Of a stretch of 64,000 nt of DNA, positions 19,563-29,025 are shown piece after piece. The stretch lies in NCBI GenBank assembly GCA_947498355.1, contig CANMKA010000017.1, forward strand, positions 1 to 64,000. The letters are read 5' to 3'. Origin of the DNA: an uncultured Paraglaciecola sp. Its GTDB lineage: Bacteria; Pseudomonadota; Gammaproteobacteria; Enterobacterales; Alteromonadaceae. The first letter of the stretch is position 1. Every line of letters starts with the position of its first letter. A program made the position numbers and the translations under genes. The notes beneath the pieces were generated by a model. The model saw nothing but the letters and a program-made list of their open reading frames with translations. It was not told the origin of the DNA and did not search any database.

Positions 19563-20876
19563 CTAATCCAATAGGGAAAATACCTTTTTAGCTAAGTCTG
19601 TATTGTCAGAGTAGCCTGAAAATTTAGCCGCGCCCTTGCCCATAGCAAAAACTTGTACATCAACCCCCGTATGTCCTCTGGTTGTCCAACCTGTTCGACT
19701 ACGCTCATTTAGAATATGACGCAAAGCGGTATACAAATCTTTTTCGCCTTTCGCTTTACTTAATTTAGACGATTCAGCCTTTGATAATTCAAAACCCAGT
19801 AGAGCCGATGCCAAGGTGGCACGATCATCGGAGTTAACGAGTTGCTCGGCCATAGTCCAAGGCGACACAGATAGACCGCGAAGATACTCAGGAGACCAAG
19901 CATACTTAGCGTCTTTACCTATGGTTAGCCCACCTGTGCTGTGATCGGCTGTCAACACAACTAATGTATCGGGATTTTGTTCAACGTAACCTTCTAGCCA
20001 TTCCATGGTAAGGGCTAAATCGTGCATTTCTGTCATAGCTGCACCAATATCGTTAGCATGCCCAGCCCAATCTACTAAACTAGCCTCTACAAGCAAGAAA
20101 AACCCCTCATCTCCTTCAAGCTGTTTCACTGCAGCCTTAGCTAAAATAGGTAAGCGCATTTTAGCTGGGCTGTCTAAGGCCCAAGGCATAGCCACATCAG
20201 CAAACAAGCCTAGTAGGGGTTTGTTTGGCGCAACTGTGCTTAGTTGCTTGAGGCTATCAACATATTGATAGCCCGCCGTTTGAAACTCTCTGGTTAAGTC
20301 TCTATCTTTGCGTTTAAAATATTTCCAGCCGCCGCCCAACATAACATCTAATACAAATTTGCCATTTATCTTATGGTCAAAATAGCTGTCAGCAATTTGG
20401 TCATACTCTTCTCTGTCTACATTTTTGACACTAAAACCCGCTGGTGTCGCATGATTAATTTGAGATGTCACGGCAACTCCGGTTTTCATGCCGTTTTGTT
20501 TGGCCCGTTCCAAAACCGTTAAAACTTGCTGCTTGTTGACGTCGACGCCAATCGCCCCATTGTAGGTTTTAATCCCCGTTGCCAAAGCTGTTGCACTGGC
20601 AGCTGAATCGGTAACATAACCTGTCGCATAATCTGGGTGAGTACTGGCCATTCCCACTAGGATTCTGTCAAAGACTGTGTTTTCGACATTATCTGTAGTC
20701 GGGTCATCGGCAAACATTCTATATGCTGTGGTAAAAGCAGGCCCCATACCGTCACCTACCACAAATATAATGTTTTTCGGCTTAGACGTATCAGACGTAC
20801 TGGCTGAATACGCGCCCCCGGCAAATACCCCGCTTAACACGATTGAGCACAACAACCCCTTACCCGCGTACTTCAT
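19563..20876 (-). CDS. PhoA-type alkaline phosphatase
   Basis: Exported metal-dependent phosphomonoesterase. From the ATG at 20876 the product is 437 residues, with a signal peptide ending near AYSA. A GGAGA ribosome-binding site lies seven bases upstream, so an in-frame TTG at 20891 is rejected. The nucleophile Ser is in VTDSAASATALATG. Metal ligands appear in VVGDGMGPAF (Asp), VLTADHSTGGL (Asp-His) and TRGHTGVDVQV (His), all in the usual order. It is predicted to scavenge phosphate in the periplasm. Upstream GTCA-containing words are too irregular to call a Pho box. Confidence 0.9.
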   Translation of the reverse strand: MKYAGKGLLCSIVLSGVFAGGAYSASTSDTSKPKNIIFVVGDGMGPAFTTAYRMFADDPTTDNVENTVFDRILVGMASTHPDYATGYVTDSAASATALATGIKTYNGAIGVDVNKQQVLTVLERAKQNGMKTGVAVTSQINHATPAGFSVKNVDREEYDQIADSYFDHKINGKFVLDVMLGGGWKYFKRKDRDLTREFQTAGYQYVDSLKQLSTVAPNKPLLGLFADVAMPWALDSPAKMRLPILAKAAVKQLEGDEGFFLLVEASLVDWAGHANDIGAAMTEMHDLALTMEWLEGYVEQNPDTLVVLTADHSTGGLTIGKDAKYAWSPEYLRGLSVSPWTMAEQLVNSDDRATLASALLGFELSKAESSKLSKAKGEKDLYTALRHILNERSRTGWTTRGHTGVDVQVFAMGKGAAKFSGYSDNTDLAKKVFSLLD

Positions 20877-21208
20877 AATCTCTCCAAACAAATAATAACA
20901 AACGTTTATACCTCAAAACTCTTTCTATCCACCGGAACACTCTCTGATTGACTTTATCTTTTATGGCAAAAACCCAGAGTTGCCTTTAGAAGCATTATCT
21001 AGAAAAGTGGTAAGATGAGTATAACTGAGTAAATACTACCCGATTAAAGCGCAGAGTTTATGACAATTTTTGTAAAGGTTGTGTGACGAAAAAGTAAGCT
21101 AGGGCTAAAAATAAAACTCTCTGTTATATGACGTACTCAAAAATCCAAACACTAAAACGGTCCAAACATCTAAGTATATTTACCAATCAAAAAGATGTGT
21201 GGGGTCAA
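20877..21208. other. intergenic region upstream of the phosphatase gene
   Basis: A 332-bp gap between two minus-strand genes. It contains GTCAC and GTCAT words (complement of about 21061-21087) spaced 23 bp apart, but without the clean 11-bp repetition of a Pho box. No gene is seen. Confidence 0.4.
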
Positions 21209-22156
21209 CTAGCCTTCTAATTTTTCTCGCATACGTTGCTGAACTACATCTACCAAGAGGTCGGGTTGGAATTTAGAAATAAAACGATTACAGCCTACTT
21301 TTTCTACTAGGCTTTCGTTAAAACTGCCGCTTAACGACGTGTTTAGGGCAATAAATAAATCGCTCATTCGTGGGTCTTGACGGACTTCTGCAGTTAGCCG
21401 ATACCCATCCATTTCTGGCATTTCGGCATCGGTAAACATCATCAAGATTTCGTCTGTTACTGTTTTACCCTCATCTGCCCACTGCCGAAGTAAATTCAGT
21501 GCTTTCAGACCATCTCTTTGTTCAATGATTTCTATACCTAACTGCTGAAGCGTCTCTTTAATTTGCCAACGTGCCGTAGATGAGTCATCCACAATAAGGA
21601 CTTTTTGCCCTTTAAGGTGCTCAATCACTTCCTCGTCTAAGACATCTTTGGAAATAGTAGTGTCGTATTCAACTATCTCTGCCAAAACCTTTTCAACGTC
21701 GATGATCTCTACCAACTCTTTTTTACCATCAATATCGACTTGTGTAATCGCAGTAAGGTAGTTATTGCGCCCAGCTGCTGTGGGTGGCGGCTGAATTTCA
21801 CTCCATGACGTGTTGATGATATTCATGATTTGACCAATCAAAAATCCCTGAACACTGCGGTTATATTCGGTAATAATAACGTTACCCGCTTCGTAATCCG
21901 CCTGACCTGAGGTTATTTTAATGGCAGAACGTAAATCGATAACAGGAATGGACTTACCGCGGTAATTGGTCACTCCTTTTAGATGATTGTGAGAGCCGAT
22001 CATTTGATTTAATTTGGGAACAGTGATGACTTCTCTTACCTTAAATACGTTCAAAGCAAAAGTATGTCTGGTGCCCAATTTGAACATCAGCAACTCAAGT
22101 CGGTTCTCACCAACAAGCTGGGTTCTTTGGTTAACTGATGACATTAATTCAGACAT
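21209..22156 (-). CDS. CheV-like chemotaxis coupling protein (CheW-REC)
   Basis: A 315-residue cytoplasmic protein. It has an N-terminal CheW-like coupling domain (about 15-165, TFALNVFKVREVITVPKL and NYRGKSIPVIDLRSAI) and a C-terminal receiver domain (about 185-312, KVLIVDDSSTARWQI with the phospho-acceptor Asp in MMFTDAEMPEMDGY). This is the CheV architecture, which links receptors to CheA and can act as a phosphate sink. No other chemotaxis genes are adjacent, so it is an orphan copy. An AGAGAG ribosome-binding site precedes the ATG. Confidence 0.92.
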   Translation of the reverse strand: MSELMSSVNQRTQLVGENRLELLMFKLGTRHTFALNVFKVREVITVPKLNQMIGSHNHLKGVTNYRGKSIPVIDLRSAIKITSGQADYEAGNVIITEYNRSVQGFLIGQIMNIINTSWSEIQPPPTAAGRNNYLTAITQVDIDGKKELVEIIDVEKVLAEIVEYDTTISKDVLDEEVIEHLKGQKVLIVDDSSTARWQIKETLQQLGIEIIEQRDGLKALNLLRQWADEGKTVTDEILMMFTDAEMPEMDGYRLTAEVRQDPRMSDLFIALNTSLSGSFNESLVEKVGCNRFISKFQPDLLVDVVQQRMREKLEG

Positions 22157-22424
22157 GCACTCTCTCTACAAAGTTCTGGCGTTTAACAAGATTATACAAG
22201 AATAGCCTAGTACACAAATTAAAGGTGGCTATTTAATATCGCCTATCAACTCAGGTAAAAACAGATAACTGAGCTAGGTATATTAGGATTTACCGGTCCA
22301 GAAAATAGTATCGGCAGGACGCGCAATAAATTAAGCCAAGCCAATTAACAAATTGCTGATTTACGTAGTATTATTCAATCCCGTTCGGATCAATACCTAT
22401 TACACAACGCGCAAGGGTTTAACC

Positions 22425-23366
22425 GTGAACATAGCCAAAATAGATTTAAACTTATTGGTTTACCTAGACGTATTATTGCGTGAGAGAAATGTCACCAAGG
22501 CTGCGAGCCAATTAGGCATTACTCAACCAGCTATGAGTAATAGCTTAAAACGCCTCAGAGATATATTTAAAGATCCCCTTCTTGTAAGAACCAGTAATGG
22601 CATGACGCCAACGCAAAGAGCTATAGAAGTGCATCCAACAATCAGAGATGTGTTGACTAAGCTTGAAGAAACCATTCAAACCAAAACCCAGTTTTGCCCT
22701 TTGAGTAGTAACCGAACGTTTAGAGTAATGGCAAGTGACTACGCCGAGTCCACTTTATTAACCAGAGTTATCATGCAGCTGAGCACGCACGCCCCTAATG
22801 TAAGCTTAGACCTTATTACCCCAAGTGATGTGACCTTCTACGATGTTGAACAAGGCAAAGTCGATATGGCAATTAACCGTTTCGAAGAATTACCTCAATC
22901 TTTTCATCAAAAAGTTATTTGGCACGACGAGTTCGCCTGTGTGATCAACAAACGATATCTAGATGTTCAAACTTTTGATTTAGAAACCTATTTAGCAGCA
23001 AAGCATATTTGGGTCAGTAAAACAGGATTTGGCGTGGGAGTAGGCATTGATCCCAATCAAATCCAAAAATTAGGGTGGGTAGATGCAGAATTAACCAAAC
23101 AAGGAAAACAGCGAGAAATTAAAGTTTTTACTCGCCATTATCATGTTGCCTTGCAGTTAGCTAAGCAGCAAAACTTGGTGGCCACCTTACCCAGACGAGT
23201 CGCTGAACTGTACCAAGGCGAGCAAGATTTGCACATAATTAACCCGCCTTTTGCCATCCCTAAGTTCCCCCTTAAAATGGCATGGAGTGCACTACTCCAA
23301 CATGACCCAGGCCACATTTGGTTCAGACGCTTAATTAGTCAAGTAGCCATAGAAGAGGCAATTTAG
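22425..23366 (+). CDS. LysR-family transcriptional regulator
   Basis: A 313-residue DNA-binding regulator. It has an N-terminal winged helix-turn-helix (about 5-65, with NVTKAASQLGITQPAMSNSLKRLR) and a C-terminal effector-binding domain of the periplasmic-binding-protein fold. A GTG at 22425 preceded by AAGGG at a seven-base spacing is the best start; an in-frame ATG at 22353 would add 24 residues with no family similarity. The sequence resembles the NodD/LeuO-like subgroup (KIDLNLLVYLDVLLRERNVT). Its target and inducer are unknown. It converges on the serine protease gene. Confidence 0.88.
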   Translation: MNIAKIDLNLLVYLDVLLRERNVTKAASQLGITQPAMSNSLKRLRDIFKDPLLVRTSNGMTPTQRAIEVHPTIRDVLTKLEETIQTKTQFCPLSSNRTFRVMASDYAESTLLTRVIMQLSTHAPNVSLDLITPSDVTFYDVEQGKVDMAINRFEELPQSFHQKVIWHDEFACVINKRYLDVQTFDLETYLAAKHIWVSKTGFGVGVGIDPNQIQKLGWVDAELTKQGKQREIKVFTRHYHVALQLAKQQNLVATLPRRVAELYQGEQDLHIINPPFAIPKFPLKMAWSALLQHDPGHIWFRRLISQVAIEEAI

Positions 23367-23384
23367 ACGCTGAGCAAGGCCAGA

Positions 23385-24146
23385 CTATGGCACTTTTTTA
23401 ATTAAATCGTGTAGATATCGAATTGGAATGGCGTAACTTATTCCTGAAGGATTTTCTAAAACCGTTTCTTTACTTTCTTTAACAAAGACTTTGTTCAGCA
23501 CACCAATGATTTCTCCGGTGTATGCATCGTATAGTGGACTACCGCTATTTCCGGGATAAGCAGTAATGTCTAATTGGTAAATCATAAAGCTGTCTTTTAA
23601 CCGATTGAGTACCTCGACAGACAATTGACTAGAGTGCTGTGATGGGATCACATCTGGCGTAGTCGCAGCAACAATGCCTTGATGCGTGGCTGGATACAAA
23701 CCTAAAACAGCACCTATGGGAAATCCAGTTAATAATACTTCTGTGCCATCATCTACATAATTGGCGTTAGCTAAATTTGCAGGCGTTAGAGCAACAGGAA
23801 TTTTCAAAATAGCTAAATCACGTGATGGATCCTTCGCAACAATTTCAGCTTTATGAATTTGAGGCTGTCGGCCACTTCCTGAAAAAACAATCAAATATTG
23901 CACCCTATCTGGATCAAGAGGTTGATCCACAACATGGTGATTAGTTGCCACTAGGGTTCCATCACCAATAACAAAACCTGTTCCTCTTAGCCGGTGAACT
24001 TGTGCTCCTAACGCGTCATACAAGCCAACACCTACCACAGATGGCTTAACGTTAGCTATTATTTCCTTAACAGGGTGGGCGTTGGCACTGCACATACTGA
24101 CAACATACATCATTAGTAGGCCTAGCTTTTTAAAACTGAGTTTCAT
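23385..24146 (-). CDS. secreted trypsin-like serine protease (S1C/HtrA-like, no PDZ)
   Basis: A 253-residue exported protease with a signal peptide ending near ANA-HP. The catalytic triad is visible as His71 (TNHHVVD), Asp110 (DPSRDLAILK) and Ser201 (YPGNSGSPLYD). The fold matches the HtrA protease domain, but the protein ends right after it and lacks a PDZ domain. It lies beside the exopolysaccharide-related genes, so a role in maturing envelope proteins is possible but only inferred. Confidence 0.85.
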   Translation of the reverse strand: MKLSFKKLGLLMMYVVSMCSANAHPVKEIIANVKPSVVGVGLYDALGAQVHRLRGTGFVIGDGTLVATNHHVVDQPLDPDRVQYLIVFSGSGRQPQIHKAEIVAKDPSRDLAILKIPVALTPANLANANYVDDGTEVLLTGFPIGAVLGLYPATHQGIVAATTPDVIPSQHSSQLSVEVLNRLKDSFMIYQLDITAYPGNSGSPLYDAYTGEIIGVLNKVFVKESKETVLENPSGISYAIPIRYLHDLIKKVP

Positions 24147-24253
24147 TATTAGGTACTGTATTTTTTGAGTATGTGGTTATAATCCCAAATCGATTGCCTA
24201 TGTTCCATCATATTGGCGATTTTTACTGTTAATTTTGGCAAAAGGTATGGATT

Positions 24254-25267
24254 ATGAAAGTGTTAGTGACGGGCGCCGCCGGTTTTATTGGATTTCACGT
24301 AGCTAAGCTACTCATCGAGCGGGGCGATCAAGTAATTGGTATAGATAACATCAATGATTATTACGACACAGCATTAAAAACCGGCCGGTTAGACGAGCTC
24401 GCAGCTCACCCACAAACTCACCTTTTTTCATTTGTGAAATTAGATGTAGCAGATCGTCCTGCCATGGAAGATTTGTTTACTAAACAAAAGTTTGACCAAG
24501 TGATCCATTTAGCCGCCCAAGCAGGCGTCAGATACTCTATTGAAAACCCCCATGCTTATGTCGAAAGTAACCTAGTTGGTTTCATGAATATTTTAGAAGG
24601 CTGTCGTCATCATAAAATTAAGCACTTAGTTTATGCCTCATCAAGCTCGGTATATGGCTCAAACGAAACCACGCCTTTTGCTGTCACCGACAACGTAGAT
24701 CATCCAGTATCACTTTACGCTGCAAGTAAAAAAGCTAATGAGTTGATGGCTCATACATATAGCCACCTCTATCAGCTGCCGACCACAGGCTTGCGCTTTT
24801 TTACGGTTTACGGGCCATGGGGCCGTCCCGATATGGCTTTGTTTAAATTTACCAAAGCTATTTTAAACGACGAGCCAATCTCAGTATTTAATTACGGAAA
24901 TCACCATAGAGATTTTACTTACATCGATGATATTGCTGACGGCATAATGAAATCACTCGATAAGGTACCTGCTGGCAATGAAAATTGGGACGGTAAAAAC
25001 CCAGATCCAAGTTCAAGTAAAGGGCCTTATCAAATTTACAATATTGGCGCACAGACTCCAGTTAACCTACTCAAGTTTATTGAGTCGTTAGAATCTGCCC
25101 TAGGTAAAAAAGCAATAAAAGAAATGCTGCCCATGCAAGCCGGCGATGTCCCAGATACGTATGCCGATGTGTCTGCTTTGGCCGCAGACACTGGGTATGC
25201 CCCTCAAACCCAGATAGATGTAGGTATCCAGAACTTTGTGGATTGGTACAAAAGCTACTATGCCTAA
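24254..25267 (+). CDS. NAD-dependent epimerase, probable UDP-glucuronate 4-epimerase
   Basis: A 337-residue extended short-chain dehydrogenase/reductase. The NAD-binding motif GAAGFIG (7-13) and active-site Tyr155/Lys159 (YAASKK) are intact, with the Ser/Thr in ASSSSVYG. The segments [10 protein letters not shown] and [17 protein letters not shown] are typical of UDP-glucuronate 4-epimerases, which make UDP-galacturonate for surface polysaccharide. It is followed after 37 bp by the YdcF-like gene. This is likely a precursor-supply gene for the polysaccharide locus. Confidence 0.88.
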   Translation: MKVLVTGAAGFIGFHVAKLLIERGDQVIGIDNINDYYDTALKTGRLDELAAHPQTHLFSFVKLDVADRPAMEDLFTKQKFDQVIHLAAQAGVRYSIENPHAYVESNLVGFMNILEGCRHHKIKHLVYASSSSVYGSNETTPFAVTDNVDHPVSLYAASKKANELMAHTYSHLYQLPTTGLRFFTVYGPWGRPDMALFKFTKAILNDEPISVFNYGNHHRDFTYIDDIADGIMKSLDKVPAGNENWDGKNPDPSSSKGPYQIYNIGAQTPVNLLKFIESLESALGKKAIKEMLPMQAGDVPDTYADVSALAADTGYAPQTQIDVGIQNFVDWYKSYYA

Positions 25268-25304
25268 TCTTGCACTTGGTAATTAATAAGGAAACGTAAC
25301 TACT

Positions 25305-26060
25305 TTGACTCTCTCATACCTAGCAAACTTGCTCACGTCACCTTTGGTTCACGTACCTGTTATGCTGGGTTTGCTGAGAATCTTAGCTTATTTGGGTATT
25401 ATCCCCCGAGTTATTAAATGGCTATATGCATTGCCCGTTATATGGCTATTAATGTGTAGTTTGATGTATCCAAGCATCAAGATGATACAACCACTTGAGA
25501 ACGATTATCCGGTTATTCATCTAGCCTCCAAGGAATGGCGCAAAGCCGATATAATAGTTGTATTAGCCTGCAATTACTTTGAGGATGATGGCCTACCCTT
25601 TGTTTCTAGATGGCCTAATTGCTCTATCCAGCGCAATTTGCAGGCTGCCCTAATGCATCGTACTAAACCTCTGCCCATCCTTCTAGCAGGCCAAGTACTT
25701 GGCAAAAACGACACCCAGGCTCAAGCCGAACATAACCGCTATTTTTTCCAGACCCTAGGCGTTGCGGATCAGCACATCACCACTGTCCCTATCGGCCGAA
25801 ATACCAAAACCGAAGTTGCAGCCATGGCTCCCTATTTTTCAAATAAAACCGTTGCCCTTGTTACCTCAGCAAGCCATATGCGACGAGCCATGGGCTATAT
25901 GCAAAATTATGACGTTAACGTTATTCCAATACCCGTAGAGCATTTAAGCCGCATAGACGTGTCATTTGAAATTGGTCTACCAAGTGCGTTAAATTTGTAT
26001 AGAAGTGAGCGAGCAATTCACGAATACCTTGGACTTTTTTATCAAAACTATCTCCAATAA
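25305..26060 (+). CDS. YdcF/ElyC-like DUF218 membrane protein
   Basis: A 251-residue protein with two or three N-terminal membrane segments (about 15-32 and 40-58). The DUF218 domain (about 80-245) contains ADIIVVLACN, LPILLAGQ, RNTKTEVAAMAPYF and VALVTSASHMRRAMGYMQ, the conserved nucleotide-like binding pattern of the family. ElyC/YdcF relatives affect envelope polymer synthesis; the reaction is undefined. The start is a TTG with AAGGAA ten bases upstream. It lies between the epimerase and patatin genes and is probably in the same operon. Confidence 0.78.
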   Translation: MTLSYLANLLTSPLVHVPVMLGLLRILAYLGIIPRVIKWLYALPVIWLLMCSLMYPSIKMIQPLENDYPVIHLASKEWRKADIIVVLACNYFEDDGLPFVSRWPNCSIQRNLQAALMHRTKPLPILLAGQVLGKNDTQAQAEHNRYFFQTLGVADQHITTVPIGRNTKTEVAAMAPYFSNKTVALVTSASHMRRAMGYMQNYDVNVIPIPVEHLSRIDVSFEIGLPSALNLYRSERAIHEYLGLFYQNYLQ

Positions 26061-26123
26061 ATTGCCTTAAATTGATTTAACTTCTAAGGATCAATAGATG
26101 TATTTAATTATTGAGGACCACAT

Positions 26124-26978
26124 ATGACCAACTCCATTGTGCCTATTTTTTCTGGAGGCGGAACTAGGCTATCAGCACATATTGGGATCCTCGATGCAAT
26201 CAACAAGCTAGGGTTAACCTTCAACCACATAGTAGGCGTATCTGGCGGTTCTATTGTGTCTTCTCTATATTGCTCAGGCATGTCTTCAAAACAAATAAAA
26301 CAGCTCGCCGAAACGACTGATTTCAAGCGATTTAGAGGATTTAGCCTAACAAAATTACTGTTTCAGGGAGGGCTGAGTAATGGCGATAAATTCGAATGCT
26401 GGATGGACAAGCATTTACAAGGCAAAACATTTTCAGATATCCCTTACGCTTTAAATATTTTAGCTACGGACGTTAATGGCGGTGGCCCTGTAATATTTAA
26501 TCGCGAGTTTTCCCCAAACTTAAAAATTTCGAAAGCCGTACGGTTTTCTATGTCAATTCCGTTAATATTTAGCTTTAAATCCTATAAGCACCACATATTA
26601 GTTGACGGGGCAATTTTATCAGAAGACGCTTTGTACAAAGACTGGGCCAACGACGGCTCTCAAGTGATCTGTTTTAGATTAAAAAGTGAGCAGGTTGCTG
26701 ACCGCAAGTTTAAAAAAAGTTGGTTCCCGTTAAAGCAATATGTGATGATGCTAGTAAGAACATTTATGACGGCCATGTCCAGAGAATATGTACATGACCA
26801 ATATTGGAAAAACACTATAGTCATCAATACAGGCCAACTTTCTCCGGTAGATTTTAATATCACCCTTGAACAGAAAGAGCAGCTTTATTCGATAGGCTAT
26901 GAAACAGCTTATAAGTTTATCCCTAACAGGATAGATAGAGAGAGCCAAGCTAAAGCCCTCGAGAAGATAACGGAATGA
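26124..26978 (+). CDS. patatin-like phospholipase
   Basis: A 284-residue lipid acyl hydrolase. It has the glycine-rich oxyanion motif FSGGGTRLSAH (9-19), nucleophile Ser40 in GVSGGS and the catalytic Asp161 in LVDGAIL, forming the Ser-Asp dyad of the patatin family. No signal peptide is present, so it is cytoplasmic or associated with the inner-membrane face. A GAGGA ribosome-binding site precedes the ATG. Its stop overlaps the start of the acyltransferase gene by four bases (ATGA), implying coupled production. Confidence 0.9.
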   Translation: MTNSIVPIFSGGGTRLSAHIGILDAINKLGLTFNHIVGVSGGSIVSSLYCSGMSSKQIKQLAETTDFKRFRGFSLTKLLFQGGLSNGDKFECWMDKHLQGKTFSDIPYALNILATDVNGGGPVIFNREFSPNLKISKAVRFSMSIPLIFSFKSYKHHILVDGAILSEDALYKDWANDGSQVICFRLKSEQVADRKFKKSWFPLKQYVMMLVRTFMTAMSREYVHDQYWKNTIVINTGQLSPVDFNITLEQKEQLYSIGYETAYKFIPNRIDRESQAKALEKITE

Positions 26979-27808
26979 ATGTGAAAAATTTAAGAAAATA
27001 TGCCGACAAACCGCTCATTGGTCCTATTATCAAAAAAGTCATGAATTTTGAAATTAGTCGCCAAGCTGGGAAAATATCCAATCACTTCTCAGAGTATCTA
27101 GGCCCAGTTGTCGCATTTAAGCCCCCCTTAAAATCTGAATCATTCAAAATTAGACACAATGTATATTGCGAAGAACTCAAATTCGAAGCGCTAAAAGAAA
27201 GCGGGCAAGAAACAGATGATTTCGATGAACAATCCATCCACTGCCTCATCAAACATAATCCTACTGGAGATTACGCAGGAACAGTCAGAATAGTCAGGTC
27301 AAGTAATGAATCAGAACTGTTACCCATAGAAAAATATTGTATTAGTTCTATAGATGACAACAATGTCCATCCCAATGACTTTCCGCGACACGAAATATGC
27401 GAAATATCTCGATTAGCTGTTCCCGCTCAATTCAGAAAACGTCAAACAGATAAATATACGGGTTCAGCTACCGGTGTGATTAACGAAAATGTTTACTCTG
27501 AGCGCGAACTTCGTTGTTTCCCTTTTATCGCAGTAGGACTATACCTGTCTGCCGCATCTATTTGTTTACGTAGTGGCATTAAACACTGTTTTGTTATGAT
27601 GGAGCCTAGACTCGCGCGCAGCTTACGTTTTGTTGGGATCCCTTTTGAGCAAGTTGGCCCTGTGGTGGAGTATCATGGTAAACGAGCGCCATTTTATATC
27701 AGCCAAGAACTACTCATGACAGGTTTAAGCCCTGGGTTTAAAAATATGCTAAAAAACATAGATAAAAAAATAGAGCAACAGTTTAAAGAGAACCAAGAAA
27801 ACACCTAA
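26975..27808 (+). CDS. PEP-CTERM/exosortase system-associated acyltransferase
   Basis: A 277-residue GNAT-fold protein related to autoinducer (acyl-homoserine lactone) synthases. It is of the subfamily found with exosortase/PEP-CTERM loci. Recognisable features are FKIRHNVYCEELKFE near residue 60, DYAGTVRIVR, the EICEISRLAVPAQFR segment and FVMMEPRLARSLRFVGIPFEQVGP. The acceptor of the acyl group is unknown. It overlaps the patatin gene and lies just upstream of a PEP-CTERM gene, so the pair may modify a lipid or peptide of that system (inference). Confidence 0.85.
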   Translation: MNVKNLRKYADKPLIGPIIKKVMNFEISRQAGKISNHFSEYLGPVVAFKPPLKSESFKIRHNVYCEELKFEALKESGQETDDFDEQSIHCLIKHNPTGDYAGTVRIVRSSNESELLPIEKYCISSIDDNNVHPNDFPRHEICEISRLAVPAQFRKRQTDKYTGSATGVINENVYSERELRCFPFIAVGLYLSAASICLRSGIKHCFVMMEPRLARSLRFVGIPFEQVGPVVEYHGKRAPFYISQELLMTGLSPGFKNMLKNIDKKIEQQFKENQENT

Positions 27809-27894
27809 TTTTTTTGTCAGAATACTTTACATAGATATAAAGCCGAGCTCACCAATAAACATTATAGCATTGATTTAAAAAGGATTTATTTTTT

Positions 27895-27910
27895 TGGCAC
27901 AGAGTATGCT
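27895..27910 (+). promoter_or_regulatory. sigma-54 (RpoN) promoter of the PEP-CTERM gene
   Basis: TGGCAC (27895-27900), five bases and ATGCT give the invariant GG-N10-GC spacing (GG 27896-27897, GC 27908-27909). The -24 element matches the consensus fully and the -12 element has one mismatch (ATGC for TTGC). It lies 52 bp before the ATG at 27962. RpoN control of PEP-CTERM genes with the PrsK/PrsR regulators is established for exosortase loci elsewhere. Confidence 0.7.
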
Positions 27911-27961
27911 ATTAGAAATCGTAGCAGTAAGTTCTCCAAATTTTATTAAAGGACGAAAACA

Positions 27962-28876
27962 ATGAAAACTATTTCTAGTAAAGTAAAAATGATTGCAGCT
28001 AGTCTTGTTCTAGCAACGGCTGGTTCAGTTAATGCCGCAACCGTAAGCTTTGGCTCAGCAGCTGATCTAAACGGCGTAGCGCAAATTGCAGCTGACGGCT
28101 CTGGTTTAACCAGCGTTAACGTTCCTGCTGATAACTTAACAAACGGTTTAAACGGATTCTTCGTTGAGACTTTTGACACAGCAACTCAGACTTTGCGTCA
28201 AACTGAGCCTGCATTCTTACCTGATGGTGTAACTCCAGATTTAAAAGCTGGAACAGCATTCGAAGCAGGTACTCAAGTATATAACGATACTGTAGGCGGA
28301 CCTTTCGATGGTTGTGCCGTAAATGGTACAGGTAGTGGTATCAACGTAAATACCAGCGGTGTTGGCTCTTTTGGTGTCCGTACTGGCTCGGTTGTCCAGC
28401 GCGCTGCGGCACCTGCTGGCGACGAAACCTGCTTTGGCTTTACACCCAGAGAAAAAGCTAGCTTGCCATCATTCGTAGAAGTTGATTATTCAAACTTCCT
28501 TGCGCTAAATGGTGACGTAGGCATTACATTCTTAGGCTTTTACTGGGGCTCTATTGATGTTTTTAATGACTTTACCTTCTTCTCAGGTAACGATGTAATC
28601 CAAACTATTACAGGGTCATCATTATTAAGCGAAGCTGGTGGCCAGTCTGGTGACCAAGAAGGTCCTGGTTCTAACTTGTACGTAGCTCTTGATTTCTCAC
28701 TTGCAGAAGCGTTTGACAGAGTAAGAATCACATCTACTCGTGTTGCTGGTGAGTTCGATAATATTGTAATTGGTTTACAAAACAGACCAACTACAGCCGT
28801 ACCTGCTCCAGCTGGTTTGGCCTTCCTAGGCTTAGGTCTAGTAGCACTAGGGTTGAGAAAACGTCTTAAAAAATAA
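27962..28876 (+). CDS. PEP-CTERM sorting domain-containing protein
   Basis: A 304-residue exported protein. The N-terminal signal peptide ends near VNA-AT. The C-terminus (about 280-304) has the exosortase sorting layout: motif VPAPAG, one hydrophobic helix and the basic tail RKRLKK. The motif reads PAP rather than PEP, a variant seen in this family. The mature part is Gly/Asn/Thr-rich and low in Lys; it includes VEVDYSNFLALNGDVGITFLG and ends with a probable beta-sandwich, giving no enzymatic clue. It is expected to be cleaved and attached or released by XrtA at the envelope. An AAAGGA ribosome-binding site, an upstream sigma-54 promoter and a downstream terminator make it a monocistronic unit. 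Confidence 0.9.
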   Translation: MKTISSKVKMIAASLVLATAGSVNAATVSFGSAADLNGVAQIAADGSGLTSVNVPADNLTNGLNGFFVETFDTATQTLRQTEPAFLPDGVTPDLKAGTAFEAGTQVYNDTVGGPFDGCAVNGTGSGINVNTSGVGSFGVRTGSVVQRAAAPAGDETCFGFTPREKASLPSFVEVDYSNFLALNGDVGITFLGFYWGSIDVFNDFTFFSGNDVIQTITGSSLLSEAGGQSGDQEGPGSNLYVALDFSLAEAFDRVRITSTRVAGEFDNIVIGLQNRPTTAVPAPAGLAFLGLGLVALGLRKRLKK

Positions 28877-28893
28877 GATTGTTCTTACAAAAA

Positions 28894-28922
28894 GCCGATA
28901 GATTATTCTATCGGCTTTTTTT
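28894..28922 (+). terminator. intrinsic terminator of the PEP-CTERM gene
   Basis: A nine-bp stem GCCGATAGA/TCTATCGGC with loop TTAT is followed by eight T's, 18 bp after the stop codon. Confidence 0.93.
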
Positions 28923-29025
28923 TGCCTAGTGTAAATCAATCCTTCGCCTATTTTCTTCAACCTTTATTAATCATGTATGTTTGTGTTAACTCAATTTAGT
29001 GTAAAAAATCCTGACGAACACTTAA

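Noticed and set aside
21061..21087. possible Pho box upstream of the PhoA-type phosphatase
   Set aside because: GTCAC and GTCAT words are present on the minus strand, but they are 23 bp apart with a poor unit between them, and about 190 bp from the start. The regular 11-bp pattern is missing.
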